64,000 nucleotides of DNA from Microbacterium sp. 1S1 (lineage in GTDB: Bacteria; Actinomycetota; Actinomycetes; Actinomycetales; Microbacteriaceae), in the NCBI RefSeq assembly GCF_008271365.1, contig NZ_CP043430.1:1488001-1552000 (forward strand), read 5' to 3'. A model generated the notes under the pieces. The model made no database searches. It saw only the letters and a list, made by a program, of their open reading frames with translations, and was not told where the DNA came from. Positions 42,046 through 50,273 of the stretch are shown here, in pieces; the stretch's first letter is position 1, and each line of letters starts with the position of its first letter. Made by a program: the position numbers and the translations under genes.

Positions 42046-42803
42046 GCGAGCGTCTCCGTTCCGAGATCGTGCGCGCCGACCAGGCTGAGGAAGCGCTCCT
42101 GCAGCGTGAGCCCCGCCCGCACCTCGTCCAGCGCGCCATGCGCGAGCAGTCGCCCCTCCGCGACGATGGCGACGCGGTCGCACAGCGACTCGACGAGCTC
42201 CATGACGTGGCTGGAGAGCACGACCGTGCCGCCTCCGTCCACGAACGAGCGCAGGATCTGCCGGATCGTCTGCCCCGAGACGGGATCGACGGCCTCGAGC
42301 GGTTCGTCGAGGATGAGCAGCCGCGGCGCGTGGATGAGCGCGCACGCCAAGCCGATCTTCTTCTTCATGCCGGCCGAGTAGTCGACGACGAGAGTGTCGC
42401 GCGCCTCGGCCAGGCCGAGGGCGTCGAGCAGCTCACCGGAACGGGACAGGACCTCCGCTTCCGGCATGCCGCGGAGCAGCCCGGTGTAGCGCAGCAGCTC
42501 GGCGCCCGTGAGCCGGTCGAGCATGCGGATGCCATCGGGCAGCACGCCCATCCGTGCCTTCGCGGCGGCGGGGTCCTGCCACACATCCGTCCCGAGCACC
42601 CAGGCCGTCCCGGCGTCCGGGCGCAGCAGTCCCGTGGTCATCGCGAGCGTCGTCGTCTTGCCCGCACCGTTCGGTCCGAGCAGCCCCAGCATCGAGCCCG
42701 CGGGAACGTCGAGCGACAGGGAGTCGACGGCGACCTTCTGTCCGAACTGCTTGCGAAGCCCTCGGAGGGCGAGGACGGGCGGTGCGGGGGCGTGATCGCT
42801 CAT
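42027..42803 (-). CDS. ABC exporter ATP-binding protein
   Basis: About 258 residues. Walker A is GPNGAGKTT. The signature region is YSAGMKKKIGLACALIHAP, the DrrA/CcmA-like variant with YSAGM in place of LSGGQ. Walker B is LLILDEPLEAVDP, and the H-loop is VLSSHVME. The start is ATG 42803 (or ATG 42812, three codons earlier). It forms an export system with the overlapping permease. The VDP in place of LDP after Walker B is a feature of this subfamily. Confidence 0.92.
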   Translation of the reverse strand: MSDHAPAPPVLALRGLRKQFGQKVAVDSLSLDVPAGSMLGLLGPNGAGKTTTLAMTTGLLRPDAGTAWVLGTDVWQDPAAAKARMGVLPDGIRMLDRLTGAELLRYTGLLRGMPEAEVLSRSGELLDALGLAEARDTLVVDYSAGMKKKIGLACALIHAPRLLILDEPLEAVDPVSGQTIRQILRSFVDGGGTVVLSSHVMELVESLCDRVAIVAEGRLLAHGALDEVRAGLTLQERFLSLVGAHDLGTETLAWLRSS

Positions 42804-42874
42804 GCCCCCCATCCCACCATGCCCCGCAGGACGGGCGCATCCGTCGCGTGGGGGAGTTCCGGGCGGGGTCCGGC

Positions 42875-43546
42875 TCAGCGGTCGAGGGCGGCGAAGCGCT
42901 CGATGTCGCTGTTGGTCCCGGACACGATGATGAGGTCGTGGTTTGTCACGATGGTGTTCGCCTCGGCGTAGCGGAACGGCTTACCGGGGCTCTTCACGCC
43001 GACGACGGTGACCTTGTACTTGGAGCGCACACCGGACTCGTTGAGGCCGACGCCGCGGATGAACTTGGGCGGGTACATCTTGGCCAGGACGAAGTCGTCG
43101 TCGAACCGGATGAAGTCGAGCATCCGTCCGCTCACGAGGTGTGCGACGCGCTCGCCGGCCTCACGCTCGGGGTAGATGACGTGGTTCGCCCCCACGCGGG
43201 CGAGGATCTTGCCGTGCGACTGCGACACCGCTTTGGCCCAGATCTGCGGCACCTTGAGGTCGACGAGGTTCGCGGTGATGAGCACCGACGCCTCGATCGA
43301 GGAGCCGACCGCGACGACTGCGACCTGGAAGTCCTGTGCGCCGATCTGGCGGAGGGCGTCGATGTTCCGCGCGTCGGCCTGGACGGTGTGGGTGACGCGG
43401 TCCGACCACTTCTGCACGAGCTCGAGGTTGTCGTCGATCGCGAGCACTTCGCGGTCGAGGCGGTCGAGCTCGCCGGCGCAGGCGGCGCCGAAACGACCGA
43501 GACCGATGACGAGGACGGGAGCGTCGCCCCGAAGGACTTCAACCAA
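42875..43546 (-). CDS. Potassium uptake regulatory subunit (KtrA/TrkA family)
   Basis: A 223-residue RCK protein. The N-terminal TrkA_N domain has VLVIGLGRFGAACAGEL, the nucleotide-binding glycines, and IDDN closing the first beta-alpha-beta unit. A C-terminal TrkA_C domain follows from about 140. It controls the membrane channel subunit according to ATP/ADP or NAD(H). The start is probably TTG 43546, with AAAGG six bases upstream, and it overlaps the stop of the channel gene by 8 bp. Confidence 0.93.
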   Translation of the reverse strand: MVEVLRGDAPVLVIGLGRFGAACAGELDRLDREVLAIDDNLELVQKWSDRVTHTVQADARNIDALRQIGAQDFQVAVVAVGSSIEASVLITANLVDLKVPQIWAKAVSQSHGKILARVGANHVIYPEREAGERVAHLVSGRMLDFIRFDDDFVLAKMYPPKFIRGVGLNESGVRSKYKVTVVGVKSPGKPFRYAEANTIVTNHDLIIVSGTNSDIERFAALDR

Positions 43547-44969
43547 CGATCGGCCTTTCCACGGGCAGTGAGTAGTACTGCGTGCGCGATGTCGCGGCGA
43601 CTGCCGCAGCGAGAGTCACTGTACCAACGCGTCCCATGAAGATCGTCGCGGCCATGACGTAGGACGCGGAATCGGGGAGCTCTCCGGTGAGGCCCGTCGA
43701 GAGGCCGACGGTGCCGAACGCGGAGATGACGTCGAACAGCACGTGGCTGATGTCGGCCTTGGTGATCTGCGCGATCACGATGGTGGACAGCGCCACGATC
43801 GTGGCCCCCCAGGCGACGACGCTGAGGGCGACGCGCTGGACATCGCTGGGGATGCGGCGGCCGAACGCCTCGACGGACTGACGCCCCTTGGCCTCGGACC
43901 ACACGGCGATCGCCAGGACCGCGAGGGTCGTGACCTTGATGCCGCCCGCCGTCGAGGCGGATCCGCCGCCGACGAACATGAGCATGCTCGCGGCCAGCAG
44001 TGAGGAGCCGTTGAGGTCGTCCATCTCGATGACGTTGAAGCCTCCGGAGCGCGTCATCGCGGATAGGAAGAACGCCTGGAACGTCGTGTCCGCGGCGTCC
44101 ATCGAGCCGAAGGTCTTCGGGTTGTCGTACTCCAGGACGAGGAAGGCCGCCGCGCCGAGGATGAACAGCAGCACCGTGGTGACGATCGTCAGCTTCGAGT
44201 GCAGCGACCAGCGCTTGACGTGCCAGACGTGCTTCGCGAGCGTATAGATCACCGGGAAGCCGATGCTTCCGAGGAAGACGCCGACCATGAGGAGCGACAG
44301 CACGAGGTAGTCGTCGGCGAAGACGGCCACACCGCCGTCGTTCGGGGCGAAGCCGGTGTTGGTGAACGCCATCGCCGAGAAGTACGGGGCCTCCCAGAGG
44401 GCGGCGATCGGGTCGACACCGGCCATCACCAGCGCGGGGTAGAGCAGGGCGGCGAGGGCCGCTTCGATGAACAGGGCCGAGAGGGCGACCGTGGTGAGCA
44501 GCTGGCCCACCTCGCCCAGGCGCACCGTCTGGCTCTCGTTGACCACGCCGCCGTGCGCGCGGAGCGGGTTCGTGTCGCCGGCCGCCATGAGCTTGGCCCG
44601 CAGTCCGAGGCGCTTCGAGATGAGCATGCCCATGAGGGAGGCGAGGGTCAGCACGCCGAGGGCGCCGATGTTCACGCCGATGAACACCACCACGTGCCCG
44701 AAGGGAGACCAATGGTTCGCCATGTCGACGGTCGCGAGGCCGGTCACGCAGATCGTGGAGACAGCGGTGAAGAGCGCGTCGCTGAGCGGGGTCACCGTCC
44801 CACTCGCGGAGGCGATCGGGAGAGAGAACAGCACCGTGAAGACGAGGATCAGCAGCGCGAAGACGGCGATCGCGAATCGGGAGGGCGACGACGTGATGAG
44901 GTGCTTCACCCGTCCGGCGGCGCCCGGGAGACCGGTGCGAGGGGACGACGCCGAAACGATGCCCGACAT
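43539..44969 (-). CDS. TrkH/KtrB-family potassium channel subunit
   Basis: A 476-residue potassium transporter with about ten membrane segments arranged as repeated M1-P-M2 units. Pore-loop-like glycines appear in FTAVSTICVTGLATVD, FTNTGFAPND, SAMTRSGGFNVI and SAFGTVGLSTGLT. It ends EFT-free with YYSLPVERPIVG. ATG 44969 is chosen because GAAGGGGG lies ahead; the longer frame adds 23 basic, non-conserved residues. It works with the overlapping KtrA-like protein. Confidence 0.93.
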   Translation of the reverse strand: MSGIVSASSPRTGLPGAAGRVKHLITSSPSRFAIAVFALLILVFTVLFSLPIASASGTVTPLSDALFTAVSTICVTGLATVDMANHWSPFGHVVVFIGVNIGALGVLTLASLMGMLISKRLGLRAKLMAAGDTNPLRAHGGVVNESQTVRLGEVGQLLTTVALSALFIEAALAALLYPALVMAGVDPIAALWEAPYFSAMAFTNTGFAPNDGGVAVFADDYLVLSLLMVGVFLGSIGFPVIYTLAKHVWHVKRWSLHSKLTIVTTVLLFILGAAAFLVLEYDNPKTFGSMDAADTTFQAFFLSAMTRSGGFNVIEMDDLNGSSLLAASMLMFVGGGSASTAGGIKVTTLAVLAIAVWSEAKGRQSVEAFGRRIPSDVQRVALSVVAWGATIVALSTIVIAQITKADISHVLFDVISAFGTVGLSTGLTGELPDSASYVMAATIFMGRVGTVTLAAAVAATSRTQYYSLPVERPIVG

Positions 44970-45072
44970 CGCTGCCCCCTTCTTCTGTGCCGTCCGTTCC
45001 GGGCGGCAGCGCGGCGTCTCTCGCCGAGCCTTCGTCATGGTACTCCGTGCCGGGGCGCACTACCCTGAACAC

Positions 45073-45492
45073 ATGACGGACATCTTCGACGTGATCGCAG
45101 ACGGTACGAGGCGCGACATCCTCCAGCTCCTGCTCCGACACACGTCCGAAGGGGAGTCCGGCACGAGCGTGAGCCAGATCGTGGCAGATCTCGGGATCAG
45201 TCAGCCCACTGTCTCCAAGCACCTCAAGGTGCTTCGCGAGGCCGAGCTCGTCACGGTGCGTGAGGACGGACAGCGGCGCTTCTACAGCCTGTCCGTCGCG
45301 CCGCTCGAGGCCGTCGACGACTGGCTGGTCCCGTTCCTCGTGGACGCGTTCGGTGAAGGCGCCCCCGACATCGCCTACCCCGGCAGCGCGGCGATCCCCG
45401 ACGGCGCCGCGCACGCGGCCGAGGTCGTCGGGCGTGCGGCCGCGTCGGCGAAGCACGTCGTGGCGAACGCCCTGAAGCGCCTCGGGGCGTGA
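45073..45492 (+). CDS. ArsR-family winged-helix regulator
   Basis: A 139-residue regulator. HTH motifs are FDVIADGTRRDILQLLL and QIVADLGISQPTVSKHLKVLREAELV, followed by the wing VREDGQRRFYSL. No metal-binding cysteines are present, so it probably does not sense arsenic. TACCCT (45061-45066), seven bases before the ATG, suggests a leaderless transcript. The Ala-rich C-terminus is unusual in length. It is divergent from the Trk channel gene and convergent with the DrrAB-like exporter. Confidence 0.88.
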   Translation: MTDIFDVIADGTRRDILQLLLRHTSEGESGTSVSQIVADLGISQPTVSKHLKVLREAELVTVREDGQRRFYSLSVAPLEAVDDWLVPFLVDAFGEGAPDIAYPGSAAIPDGAAHAAEVVGRAAASAKHVVANALKRLGA

Positions 45493-45525
45493 GCAGCCGC
45501 CGACAGTCGCTTCCGTAGACGGAGA

Positions 45526-45566
45526 ACCGCCCCTGACGGCAGGGGGGGGATGCCGTCGGGGGCGGT
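45526..45566. terminator. Bidirectional hairpin terminator
   Basis: A 16-bp stem, ACCGCCCCTGACGGCA (45526-45541) with its complement (45551-45566, one G-T pair), around a 9-base G-rich loop. It lies in the 190-base gap between two convergent genes. There is no T-run on either side, so the mechanism may not be classical. The rest of the gap (45567-45682) shows nothing clear. Confidence 0.55.
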
Positions 45567-45682
45567 GTGCGGACCCCAGCTCCGCGGGGACTCGGCAGGT
45601 GCCGGCACGAGTCCTGTTCCGACACTGGCAGGGCCGCCTGAGCGATCGGAGAGCGTCGGCTATGCGGCGGCTGGACGCGGGG

Positions 45683-46513
45683 TCATCGTCGCGCCGCCTG
45701 GCGCCGGAACAGCCACGCGCCCCACGGCACGGCGACGAGGAGGATGACGGCGCACCACCCGACGGCCCACCACGGCTCCGCCTGCAGGGGGGTGTCCATG
45801 ATCAGCCCGCGGATGGTCTCCACGATCGGAGTGACGGGCTGGTGGGCAGCGACCGGCTGCAGCCAGTCGGGCATGCTCGCGACCGGGACGAAGGCGCTGG
45901 AGAGGTACGGCAGGAACAACAGGATGAAGCCGTAGCCGTTCGCCGCCTCCGGACTGCCGGCTGCGAGACCGATCGCCGCGAAGAGGTAGGTGATCGCGAG
46001 GATGTACAGCGCGATCATGCCGGCCAGGGCGATCCACTCGGCGGGGCTCGCGGACGGGCGGAAGCCGACGAGCACTCCGACGCCGATCACGACGGCGGTC
46101 GCGACGAGATTCCGCAGGACGCTCGCCACAACGTGCCCGGTGAGCACGGCCCCGGCGCGCAGGGGCATCGTGCGGAATCGGTCGATGATCCCCGTGCGCA
46201 TGTCGTTCGCGACGTAGACGGCCGTCGAGGAGGCGCCGAATCCGGCGCACGTGAGGATGATGCCAGGGACGACGTAGTCGACGTACGCCCCCGAGGGGTC
46301 GATGGCACCGCCGAAGACCCACGTGAACATGAGCATGAGCAGGACCGGCAGCAGGATCGCCATGAGAAGGGACTCGCCGTCCCGCAGCGAGTGTCGGAGA
46401 CTGCGGCCGACGAAGACGGCCTCGGCCGTGAGCCCGCCGAGACGGGGGCGCGGAGCGGGGGCGATGGGCGAGGGGCCTGAGATGTGCGGCGCCGCCGCGG
46501 GGGAGATGTTCAC
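45683..46513 (-). CDS. ABC-2 exporter permease (DrrB-like)
   Basis: A 276-residue ABC-2 membrane protein with six hydrophobic segments. It contains the family stretches VGRSLRHSLRDGESLLMAILLPVLLMLMF and YVVPGIILTCAGFGASSTAVYVANDMRTGIIDRFRTMP, the latter diagnostic of DrrB/daunorubicin-type exporters. It overlaps the ATPase gene by 4 bp. It probably expels a hydrophobic drug or natural product, with induction through the divergent TetR gene. Confidence 0.92.
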   Translation of the reverse strand: MNISPAAAPHISGPSPIAPAPRPRLGGLTAEAVFVGRSLRHSLRDGESLLMAILLPVLLMLMFTWVFGGAIDPSGAYVDYVVPGIILTCAGFGASSTAVYVANDMRTGIIDRFRTMPLRAGAVLTGHVVASVLRNLVATAVVIGVGVLVGFRPSASPAEWIALAGMIALYILAITYLFAAIGLAAGSPEAANGYGFILLFLPYLSSAFVPVASMPDWLQPVAAHQPVTPIVETIRGLIMDTPLQAEPWWAVGWCAVILLVAVPWGAWLFRRQAARR

Positions 46514-47412
46514 GCGAGCTCCTTCCGGGGCGAGGCGTCCGCGGTGGGGCCGCCGGGATCGGTGACGGCGAGGAAGACGTCGTCGAGGGTGGGCCGTCGG
46601 AGGGTGACCGTGCCGTCGTCGCCCTCCTCGTCCAGCAGGTCGAGAGCGCGGCGCAGGCCGCGCACGGTCCCGTCCGTCGGGATCTCGCGGCGCAGCTCTC
46701 CGCGGTCATCGCGGAGTTCGACGGTGTCACCGCCGACCCGCGCCTTCAGCGCGGATGCCGTACCGAGGGCCGCGATGCGACCGTCGTGGAGGACGGCGAT
46801 GCGGTCGGCGAGCTGGTCCGCCTCCTCGAGGTACTGCGTGGTGAGGAAGACCGTCGTTCCGTTGGCGGCGAGGGCCCGGATGATGTCCCAGAGGTCCCGG
46901 CGGCTCCGGGTGTCGAGACCGGTCGTCGGCTCGTCGAGGAACAGCACCTCGGGTGTCACGACGAAGCTGAGGGCGAGATCGAGGCGGCGCCGCATCCCGC
47001 CGGAGTAGGTGCGGACGGCGCGGTTCGCGGCGTCCGCCAGATCGAAACGGGCGATGAGCTCCGCGGCCCGGCGGCGCGCGGCCACTCGGCCGAGCCCGGA
47101 GAGGCGGGCGAACATGACGACGTTCTCGGTGGCGGTCAGTGCGTCGTCCACGGCGGCCGATTGACCCGTGAGGCTGATCCGACGCTGGACTTCCCGTGGA
47201 TGGGTCCGCACATCCCAGCCGGCGACGCGGGCCGAGCCGCCGTCTGCCGCGGTGAGGGTGGTGAGGACGTTGATGGTGGTGGTCTTGCCGGCGCCGTTGG
47301 GCCCGAGCAGGGCGAACACCTCCCCGCGGGCGACGGTGAACTCCAGATTCTCGACGACCACTCTGGCGCCGAACGCCTTGCGCAGACCGCGCACGTCGAT
47401 GGCTTCGTGCAT
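46510..47412 (-). CDS. ABC exporter ATP-binding protein (DrrA-like)
   Basis: A 300-residue ATPase. Walker A is GPNGAGKTT, the signature region is YSGGMRRRLDLALSFV, Walker B is VLFLDEPTTGLD, and the H-loop is FLTTQYLEEADQLADR. The C-terminal extension LRRALDLLDEEGDDGTVTLRRPTLDDVFLAVT is the DrrA regulatory region. ATG 47412 is chosen because GAAGGGA precedes it; the longer frame is regulatory DNA. Control is probably by the divergent TetR protein. Confidence 0.93.
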   Translation of the reverse strand: MHEAIDVRGLRKAFGARVVVENLEFTVARGEVFALLGPNGAGKTTTINVLTTLTAADGGSARVAGWDVRTHPREVQRRISLTGQSAAVDDALTATENVVMFARLSGLGRVAARRRAAELIARFDLADAANRAVRTYSGGMRRRLDLALSFVVTPEVLFLDEPTTGLDTRSRRDLWDIIRALAANGTTVFLTTQYLEEADQLADRIAVLHDGRIAALGTASALKARVGGDTVELRDDRGELRREIPTDGTVRGLRRALDLLDEEGDDGTVTLRRPTLDDVFLAVTDPGGPTADASPRKELA

Positions 47413-47424
47413 CGCAGGTCCCTT

Positions 47425-47467
47425 CTGTGTATCACTGAAACTGTGTATGGGTAAAGCAACTGTGTAT
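47425..47467. repeat. Three direct repeats of CTGTGTAT
   Basis: CTGTGTAT occurs at 47425-47432, 47441-47448 and 47460-47467, with start spacings of 16 and 19 bases. They lie in the promoter gap between the DrrAB-like operon and its TetR gene. They could be binding sites for a second regulator or remnants of duplicated promoter DNA. Confidence 0.5.
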
Positions 47468-47479
47468 GACCGTAACACA

Positions 47480-47498
47480 CTGTTTAATCAATAAACAG
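47480..47498. promoter_or_regulatory. TetR operator of the DrrAB-like locus
   Basis: A 19-bp palindrome CTGTTTA-N5-TAAACAG in an AT-rich stretch 15 bases ahead of the TetR gene start. Its size and symmetry fit a TetR dimer site. It probably mediates autorepression and repression of the exporter. Confidence 0.65.
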
Positions 47499-47513
47499 AT
47501 CTAGGATGGGATC

Positions 47514-48446
47514 ATGATCGACAACGAGCCTCCGGAGCTGCCGCGCGGGATCGCGCTCGCTTGGGGTGTCGCGGCAGACCCGCAGCGTGGACCCAAGCGC
47601 GAGATGAGCGTCGAGAAGATCGTGGAGGCCGCCGTCGCGCTCGCCGATGCCGAGGGACTCGGAGCCGTGTCGATGGCCGCCGTCGCCGCGCGGCTCGGGT
47701 TCACGCCGATGTCGCTCTACCGCTACGTCTCGGCCAAGGACGACCTTCTGCTCCTCATGCAGGAGGAGGCCACCGGGCTGCCGCCGGAAACCCATCGGGA
47801 GGCTGAAGGGTGGCGGGAGCGTCTGCTCGCCCTGTACGAGGCGCAGATCCTCGTCTACCTGCGGCACCCGTGGATGCTCTCCGTGCCCATCTCCGGGTCG
47901 CCGATCACGCCGAACAGCTCGGCCTGGCTGGACGCCGGTCTCGCAGCGCTCGACGGCACCCCGCTCACCGCGGACGAACGTGTCGCGGTGGCCCTGGCCG
48001 TGACCGGCCACGCTCGGTGGTGCGGCATCGTGCAGGCCGGCTACACCGAGCAGTCGCGCACATCCGGGCTGAGCCCGGAGGAGGTGGCCGCCCGCGAGGC
48101 GTCGCTGTTCGACCGGGTGATCACCGCCGACGAGTTCCCCGCCCTGCGGCAGGCGATCGAGGACGGCGTGTTCCTGTCTCCCGCCGATCCGTTCCGCTTC
48201 GCCGTGGAGCGCACGCTCGACGGCGTCGCCGCCTACATGGCCGGCCTCGAACGGGGAGAGGGGCATGTCGCCGCGGAGGACTGGATCGACCTCGACGCCG
48301 CTGAGCTCGCGGGGGACAAGCGGCTCAAGGAGGCGCAGAAGGCCAGCCGCGAGGCGGAGAAGGCTCTGCGAGCCGCCCGCAAGCTCGAGCGACAGGCCCT
48401 GCGGGAGGCGCGCGATCGACTGGCCAGGGGGAAGAAGTCCGGCTGA
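47514..48446 (+). CDS. TetR/AcrR regulator with C-terminal coiled coil
   Basis: A 310-residue regulator, longer than typical TetR (about 200). The HTH lies at about 25-75 (MSVEKIVEAAVALADAEGLGAVSM, ARLGFTPMSLYRYVSAKDDLLLL). A ligand domain of the TetR_C actinobacterial type follows. The last 45 residues are a charged helix, KRLKEAQKASREAEKALRAA onward, likely a coiled coil. It is divergent from the DrrAB-like exporter. A 19-bp palindrome just ahead is its probable operator. The extended tail recurs in this TetR subgroup. Confidence 0.92.
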   Translation: MIDNEPPELPRGIALAWGVAADPQRGPKREMSVEKIVEAAVALADAEGLGAVSMAAVAARLGFTPMSLYRYVSAKDDLLLLMQEEATGLPPETHREAEGWRERLLALYEAQILVYLRHPWMLSVPISGSPITPNSSAWLDAGLAALDGTPLTADERVAVALAVTGHARWCGIVQAGYTEQSRTSGLSPEEVAAREASLFDRVITADEFPALRQAIEDGVFLSPADPFRFAVERTLDGVAAYMAGLERGEGHVAAEDWIDLDAAELAGDKRLKEAQKASREAEKALRAARKLERQALREARDRLARGKKSG

Positions 48447-48484
48447 ATTCCCCGCCTCGGCGCGGCACTGGGCAGGATGGGGGC

Positions 48485-49411
48485 ATGACGGCCGAGCATC
48501 GCGCGCACTTCGACTTCGAGATCACCTTCGCCAACGGTGGCGGCCTGCAGGGGCAGGGATTCCGGCTCGACCTTCCCGCGGCGGAGACGACCGGCGACGA
48601 GGTCGCGGCCCTGCTCGTCGCCCATCTCGGGCTGGCGCTCGTCGGCGAGGTCGAGCTTCGTGATCTGCGGATCGTCGAGGAACCGCACCGCGGCAGCCGT
48701 GGCGTCCCGGCTCCGGCTCCGGCAGACCGCACCGAACGGGTCATCGACCTGAGTCACCCGATCGCGGAGGGCATGGTCACCTACCCCGGGCTGCCGGCGC
48801 CGACCATCACCCCGCACCTCACCCGTGCAGCGTCGCGCGAGCGCTACGCGCCGGGCACCGAGTTCGCGATGGACGTGATCACGATGATCGGCAACACGGG
48901 GACCTACCTCGACGCTCCGTTCCACCGCTACGCGGAGGGGGCGGACCTGGCGTCGCTCGACCTCGACACCCTCGTCGGTCTCCCCGCCGAGGTGTTCCAT
49001 CTCCGCGACGCCTGGACCCCGGAGCGTCGGGGTATCAGAGCGGCGACGCTCGCGGATCGCGACCTCCGCGGCAGCGCCGTCCTCCTGGACACCGGCTGGA
49101 GCCGGCTGTTCGGTACACCCGCCTACGGCGCCGGAGCACCCTTCCTCGCCGAGGACGCCGCGCGCTTCCTCGTGGACGCCGGGGTGCGGCTGGTCGGCAT
49201 CGACTCGCTCAACATCGACGATACGGAGAGTGGCGGGGAGCGGCCGGCGCACACCATCCTGCTCGCGGCGGGCGTGCATGTCGTCGAGCATCTGACGGCG
49301 CTGGACCGACTGCCCGCTCGCGGTGCGCGGTTCACCGCCGCACCACCGGCGATCCGCGGGTTCGGCACCTTCCCGGTCCGCGCCTTCGCCACCCTGCCGG
49401 CATCTCGCTGA
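48485..49411 (+). CDS. Cyclase-family hydrolase with an N-terminal extra domain
   Basis: A 308-residue protein. Residues 1-80 form a small alpha/beta region of unknown type. Residues 85-305 are a Cyclase/kynurenine-formamidase-like domain starting RVIDLSHPIAEGMVTYPG. The metal motif HxGTHxDxPxH is altered to N137-x-G-T-Y141-x-D143-x-P-x-H147, so two usual metal ligands are changed. SLNIDDTESGGERPAHTILLAAGVHVVEHL is a recognisable end region. It may use a different metal geometry or have lost hydrolase activity. Substrate unknown. Confidence 0.82.
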   Translation: MTAEHRAHFDFEITFANGGGLQGQGFRLDLPAAETTGDEVAALLVAHLGLALVGEVELRDLRIVEEPHRGSRGVPAPAPADRTERVIDLSHPIAEGMVTYPGLPAPTITPHLTRAASRERYAPGTEFAMDVITMIGNTGTYLDAPFHRYAEGADLASLDLDTLVGLPAEVFHLRDAWTPERRGIRAATLADRDLRGSAVLLDTGWSRLFGTPAYGAGAPFLAEDAARFLVDAGVRLVGIDSLNIDDTESGGERPAHTILLAAGVHVVEHLTALDRLPARGARFTAAPPAIRGFGTFPVRAFATLPASR

Positions 49412-49430
49412 CCACAGCAGCCACATGGGT

Positions 49431-49459
49431 TTACACGTGTCCCAGCGACCCCATAGAGT
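49431..49459 (+). promoter_or_regulatory. Promoter of the BldC-like gene
   Basis: TTACAC (49431-49436), a 17-bp spacer and TAGAGT (49454-49459). The spacing is ideal and both hexamers are plausible actinobacterial elements. AAAGGGG (49472-49478) then provides the ribosome site. Confidence 0.55.
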
Positions 49460-49486
49460 GTGCTCATCGAGAAAGGGGTACGTGGG

Positions 49487-49678
49487 ATGCCCGAGGTTCC
49501 AGACGTCCGATTCCTGACGGTGGCCGAAGTCGCCGAGCTCATGCGCGTGTCCAAGATGACCGTGTACCGGCTCGTCCACGCCGGCGACCTGCCCGCCATC
49601 CGGTTCGGTCGAAGCTACCGCGTGCCGGAGTCCGCTGTCGCCGAAGCTCTGCAGCGGCCCATCGCCGACGCCGGCTGA
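49487..49678 (+). CDS. BldC-like MerR-type HTH protein
   Basis: A 63-residue DNA-binding protein with the excisionase/BldC HTH: FLTVAEVAELMRVSKMTVYRLVHAGDLPAIRFGRSYRVPE. It is a single-domain regulator like BldC of Streptomyces and Rv0500A of Mycobacterium. ATG 49487 has AAAGGGG upstream; the longer frame begins before it. The bS22 gene follows directly, the conserved actinobacterial order. It probably controls development or cell-wall-related genes, but the targets here are unknown. Confidence 0.88.
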   Translation: MPEVPDVRFLTVAEVAELMRVSKMTVYRLVHAGDLPAIRFGRSYRVPESAVAEALQRPIADAG

Positions 49679-49706
49679 CGGAGGGCGCGGGGCACCCTCC
49701 CGAGTT

Positions 49707-49715
49707 TGCTAGGAT
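49707..49715 (+). promoter_or_regulatory. Extended -10 promoter of the bS22 gene
   Basis: TG-C-TAGGAT (49707-49715) is an extended -10 element. No -35 is evident. The coding sequence begins about 70 bases downstream, after a GAGG ribosome site, and a terminator follows the gene. This suits a short, strongly expressed transcript. Confidence 0.5.
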
Positions 49716-49792
49716 GATCCGAGGCATTTTTCGTGCTCGTACCCGGGTGTCCGATTCCAGCGACACCCAGCCCCTGACTTAGTGAGGTTTCC

Positions 49793-49891
49793 GTGGGTTC
49801 TGTCATCAAGAAGCGCCGCAAGCGCATGGCGAAGAAGAAGCACCGCAAGCTGCTTCGCAAGACTCGCCACCAGCGCCGCAACAAGAAGTAA
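49793..49891 (+). CDS. Small ribosomal protein bS22 (AURKAIP1/COX24 domain)
   Basis: A 32-residue, extremely basic protein starting at GTG 49793: GSVIKKRRKRMAKKKHRKLL, then Arg/Lys-rich to the end. It matches the mycobacterial 30S protein bS22 (Rv0500B type) almost residue for residue. It binds the small ribosomal subunit near the decoding region. It is flanked by its own -10 element and an intrinsic terminator, and preceded by GAGG. Confidence 0.93.
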   Translation: MGSVIKKRRKRMAKKKHRKLLRKTRHQRRNKK

Positions 49892-49905
49892 GCGGCCAGA
49901 CACCG

Positions 49906-49938
49906 AGCGCCTGTCTCCGGACGGGCGCTTTGTGTCTC
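49906..49938 (+). terminator. Intrinsic terminator after bS22
   Basis: AGCGCCTGTC (49906-49915) pairs with GACGGGCGCT (49920-49929, one G-T) around loop TCCG, followed by TTGTGTCT. This is the clearest rho-independent terminator in the window. Confidence 0.85.
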
Positions 49939-49970
49939 TGCGCGCCGTTCCGCACCGCCGAGAGGATGTC

Positions 49971-50273
49971 ATGAAGTCGATCACCGTCGCCGAACTCGCT
50001 GAGCGCTCCGGCACGCCCCTCATCGATGTCCGGGAGGCGCACGAGTTCCAGGCGGGCCACGTCCCGGGTGCCGTGAACATCCCGATGTCCGAGATCGGCA
50101 ACCGCCTCGACGAGCTCCCCGCCGAATCGTTCGACGTGATCTGTCAGGCCGGCGGTCGCTCCGCTCGCGTCGTCGAGGCCCTCGAAGCCCGCGGCTACGA
50201 CGCCACCAACGTCGAGGGCGGCACCGGCGAGTGGATCGCCCAGGGACGCGAGGTCGAGGTCCCGTCGTCGTGA
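49971..50273 (+). CDS. Single-domain rhodanese
   Basis: A 100-residue rhodanese-fold protein. It has PLIDVREAHEFQAGHVPGAVNIP and the active loop C58-Q-A-G-G-R-S, the intact CxxGxRS sulfurtransferase motif. It would carry persulfide sulfur on Cys58. It overlaps the glutaredoxin gene by 4 bp (GTGA), which in turn overlaps the Dabb gene, forming a small redox operon. GAGG precedes ATG 49971. Confidence 0.92.
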   Translation: MKSITVAELAERSGTPLIDVREAHEFQAGHVPGAVNIPMSEIGNRLDELPAESFDVICQAGGRSARVVEALEARGYDATNVEGGTGEWIAQGREVEVPSS

